DNA of 6,022 nucleotides. Origin: an uncultured Spirochaetaceae bacterium (lineage in GTDB: Bacteria > Spirochaetota > Spirochaetia > Treponematales > Treponemataceae). Below are positions 4,124-6,022 of the stretch, in pieces. Position numbers and translations under genes: made by a program. The stretch is from NCBI GenBank assembly GCA_902797925.1, contig CADBUT010000035.1:1-6022 (forward strand). The letters run 5' to 3'. The notes below the pieces were generated by a model. That model did not search any database. It was not told where the DNA came from and saw only the letters and a program-made list of their open reading frames with translations. Positions within the stretch are counted from its first letter, which is position 1, and each line of letters begins with the position of its first letter.

Positions 4124-5227
4124 GTGATAAAATTTGCAGATGAAGCAATAATTGAAGTTTGTTCCGGCAAAGGCGGCAACGGCTGCATTGCATTCAGACG
4201 TGAAAAATATGTGCCTCACGGCGGTCCTGCGGGCGGCGACGGCGGACGCGGCGGCGATGTGATTTTCGTGGTTAAGCGGAATTTGCGCACGCTTGCACAC
4301 TTACGCTATAAGCAGAAATTCAAGGCCAGAAACGGCGGTGACGGCGAGGGCAGAAACAGATTCGGCAAAGACGGCGAAGACGTGATTATTCCGCTGCCGC
4401 CAGGCTCAATCATCAGAGATGCCAAGACCGGCACATTGATACGCGAATTTACTACGGAAAGCGAGGACGAACGCTTTGTCTTTCTTGAAGGCGGTAAAGG
4501 CGGCTGGGGTAACGTCCATTTCAAGACTTCGACAAACCAGGCACCGCAGTATGCGCATGAAGGCAAGCCCGGCGAATCAAGGCTGCTTTCGGTTGAGCTT
4601 AACATTATGGCAGATGTCGGGCTTGTCGGCTTCCCGAACGCAGGAAAATCTTCCTTACTAGACTTTTTTACGAATGCAAGACCGAAAATTGCACCGTACC
4701 CGTTTACGACAAAAATTCCGAACTTGGGTGTTCTTAACGTTGATAACGAGCGCGACATAATTATTGCGGACATTCCCGGCATAATCGAAGGTGCGTCTGA
4801 CGGCGCGGGGCTCGGCTTTAAGTTCTTAAAGCACATTTCTAGAACGGCCGGTCTTGTGTTCATTATAGACTGCTCAGACGACGGATGTTTCGGTGCATTT
4901 GAAAAACTGAAGCTTGAGCTTGAGAGCTTTTCAAAAGAACTTGAAACGAAACCGCGCATTGTACTCTGCAATAAGCTTGATGTAGAGGGCGCAGAAGAGC
5001 GCTTTAAAGAGATAAAGAAGCAGCTTAAAGATGAGAATGTACTCGGTATGTCAATCTTTGAGCGCACTGGCATGAATGACGCGCGCAAGGCGATAATCGC
5101 TCTTGTTGATGCGGTTGAGCTGAAAACTGAAAAGCAGGCCGAACAGGCAAAAGCGCAGAAAAGCGCGTTCATGGCAGAGCGTTCAGTCTGTGACACAAGG
5201 GAAGTTCAGTATCCGGGGCAGGAATAG
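4124..5227 (+). CDS. obg: GTPase Obg (CgtA), ribosome assembly factor
   Basis: Obg is an essential slow GTPase that binds the 50S subunit during assembly and links growth to nucleotide state. The 367-residue product has the glycine-rich Obg fold at about 1-158 (GKGGNG, GGPAGGDGGRGGD, GGDGEGRNRFGKDGED). The G domain follows, with the P loop GFPNAGKSS (169-177), the switch PFTTKIPNLGV (193-203), DIPG (216-219) and the guanine-specificity motif NKLD (283-286). SIFERTG (310-316) stands at the usual G5 place. Residues after about 330 are a short charged tail, and the C-terminal OCT domain of Firmicutes Obg is absent. The GTG at 4124 starts the typical MIKFADEAIIEV sequence, with a modest AGGTAG at 4112-4117 directly after the terminator T run. 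The nadD gene begins three bases after its stop, so the two are surely co-transcribed. Confidence 0.96.
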   Translation: MIKFADEAIIEVCSGKGGNGCIAFRREKYVPHGGPAGGDGGRGGDVIFVVKRNLRTLAHLRYKQKFKARNGGDGEGRNRFGKDGEDVIIPLPPGSIIRDAKTGTLIREFTTESEDERFVFLEGGKGGWGNVHFKTSTNQAPQYAHEGKPGESRLLSVELNIMADVGLVGFPNAGKSSLLDFFTNARPKIAPYPFTTKIPNLGVLNVDNERDIIIADIPGIIEGASDGAGLGFKFLKHISRTAGLVFIIDCSDDGCFGAFEKLKLELESFSKELETKPRIVLCNKLDVEGAEERFKEIKKQLKDENVLGMSIFERTGMNDARKAIIALVDAVELKTEKQAEQAKAQKSAFMAERSVCDTREVQYPGQE

Positions 5228-5230
5228 CGT

Positions 5231-5815
5231 ATGAAGCTTGCTGTTCTTGGCGGCTCGTTCAATCCGCCGCATATCGGGCATCTTGCGCTTGCAGAAGACG
5301 TGCGCATTACGTTCGGTTACGACAAGGTGCTGTTCATTCCGGCGCATCAGCCGCCGCATAAGCAGCTTGCTCTTGGCGCAACAGACAGAGACCGCCTTAA
5401 GATGGTTTCACTTGCCATAAAAGGCAACCCTTTTTTTGAAGTTGATGACTGCGAAATAAAGCGCGGCGGCGTTTCGTATACGATAGACACTTTGCGGCTG
5501 CTCAAAGAGAGATATAAGAACGTTCTTGAAGGCAAAATCGGCTTTATAATTGGCGATGACCTTGCGGAAGGTTTTTCAACATGGCATTGCGCGGCTCAGA
5601 TTCCGGTTGAAGCAGATTTGATTCTTGCGTGCCGCAACCATTCAGACGTTACAAAGCTAGATTTTCCGTATGAGCACAAGACAATCTTGAACGACGTTGT
5701 TTCAGTTTCGTCGTCTGAAATAAGGCAGAAAATCGCTTCGGGCAAAAGCTGGCGTTATCTTGTTGCAAACGAAGTTTATCGTTATATTGAATCAAGGCAT
5801 TTGTATGAAAACTGA
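5231..5815 (+). CDS. nadD: Nicotinate-nucleotide adenylyltransferase
   Basis: NadD transfers AMP from ATP to nicotinate mononucleotide, giving deamido-NAD, the step before NAD synthetase. The product has 194 residues, normal for the family. The N-terminal nucleotidyltransferase signature GGSFNPPHIGHL (7-18) contains the HxGH motif as HIGH (14-17). IPAHQPPHK (37-45), GGVSYTIDTL (79-88) and IIGDDL (106-111) are conserved family segments. The C-terminal ATP-binding motif is SSSEIR (160-165), the usual ISST-x-IR. The ATG at 5231 is preceded by AGGA at 5220-5223, seven bases away, and lies three bases after the obg stop. The end overlaps the next gene by 11 bases. It is expected to be cytoplasmic and co-expressed with obg and yqeK. 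Confidence 0.96.
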   Translation: MKLAVLGGSFNPPHIGHLALAEDVRITFGYDKVLFIPAHQPPHKQLALGATDRDRLKMVSLAIKGNPFFEVDDCEIKRGGVSYTIDTLRLLKERYKNVLEGKIGFIIGDDLAEGFSTWHCAAQIPVEADLILACRNHSDVTKLDFPYEHKTILNDVVSVSSSEIRQKIASGKSWRYLVANEVYRYIESRHLYEN

Positions 5816-6022
5816 ATATGAAGCTCTGCTTGCAGAGATAACCGAATACGCCAGAAGCCACGAAAAGAAAGAGCGTTTCGCTCATTCAGTGCGCACAGCT
5901 GAAACTTGCGCGGCTCTTTGCCGCCGTTTCGGTGAAGACGCGGACAAGGGCTATCTTGCAGGCATTGCCCACGATATGTGCAAAGAATGTGACGATATGG
6001 AGCTTGTTTCGCTTGCCGTGAA
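5805..6022 (+). CDS. yqeK: YqeK-type HD-domain hydrolase, 5' part
   Basis: Only the first 72 complete codons are in the window and the gene runs off the right edge. The frame starts at ATG 5805, overlapping the nadD stop by 11 bases, with AAGG at 5794-5797 seven bases before it. The protein shows the metal-binding HD pattern: RFAHSVRTAE with His27, then LAGIAHDMCK with His56-Asp57. This order and spacing match YqeK, an HD-domain enzyme that in Firmicutes hydrolyses diadenosine tetraphosphate symmetrically. It very often follows nadD, which supports the name. The catalytic residues further downstream are outside the window. The alternative is another small HD-domain phosphohydrolase, which is less likely given the neighbour. 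Confidence 0.85.
   Translation, partial: MKTEYEALLAEITEYARSHEKKERFAHSVRTAETCAALCRRFGEDADKGYLAGIAHDMCKECDDMELVSLAV

Noticed and set aside
4306..5196. Long open frame of 296 codons on the - strand, antisense to obg
   Set aside because: It lies wholly within obg, whose G motifs are unambiguous. Its translation is serine- and proline-rich with no family features, as expected from the reverse complement of a coding sequence, and it has no ribosome binding site.

Overview
The window reads as a bacterial chromosome segment, most likely from a spirochaete of the genus Treponema. That placement is an inference from three things: the order rplU-prp-rpmA-obg-nadD-yqeK, an Obg with no extra C-terminal domain, and an L27 without the Firmicutes-type N-terminal extension. 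It rests on recalled family features, not on a database search. All convincing genes are on the + strand, and two of the seven are cut by the window edges.

Left part (1-881): the 3' end of an unrecognised protein with TPR-like helical repeats, then a hairpin-rich spacer. The spacer holds one copy of a palindromic repeat lying on the - strand and, at its right end, a promoter whose predicted start point falls on the argS initiation codon. Middle part (882-3066): a complete arginyl-tRNA synthetase gene (argS), then a 367-base non-coding stretch. This stretch contains three stem-loops, a second copy of the same palindromic repeat in the opposite orientation, and a sigma70-like promoter and terminator-like hairpin that overlap each other just ahead of rplU.

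Right part (3067-6022): a compact translation and housekeeping cluster. It encodes L21 (rplU), a Prp/YsxB-type cysteine protease, L27 (rpmA), the ribosome-assembly GTPase Obg, NadD (NAD synthesis) and the start of a YqeK-type HD-domain hydrolase. Gaps are short or negative, except between rpmA and obg, where a strong intrinsic terminator sits with almost no room for a new promoter after it. rplU, prp, rpmA and obg serve the large ribosomal subunit. nadD and yqeK are the usual nucleotide-metabolism partners.

The least explained content is the palindromic repeat family that brackets argS with its two copies pointing outward. Also worth attention are the probably leaderless argS mRNA, an apparently intact Prp protease next to an L27 that has nothing for it to cleave, and the terminator that separates rpmA from obg. 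No mobile-element gene, CRISPR array, tRNA or rRNA was seen.
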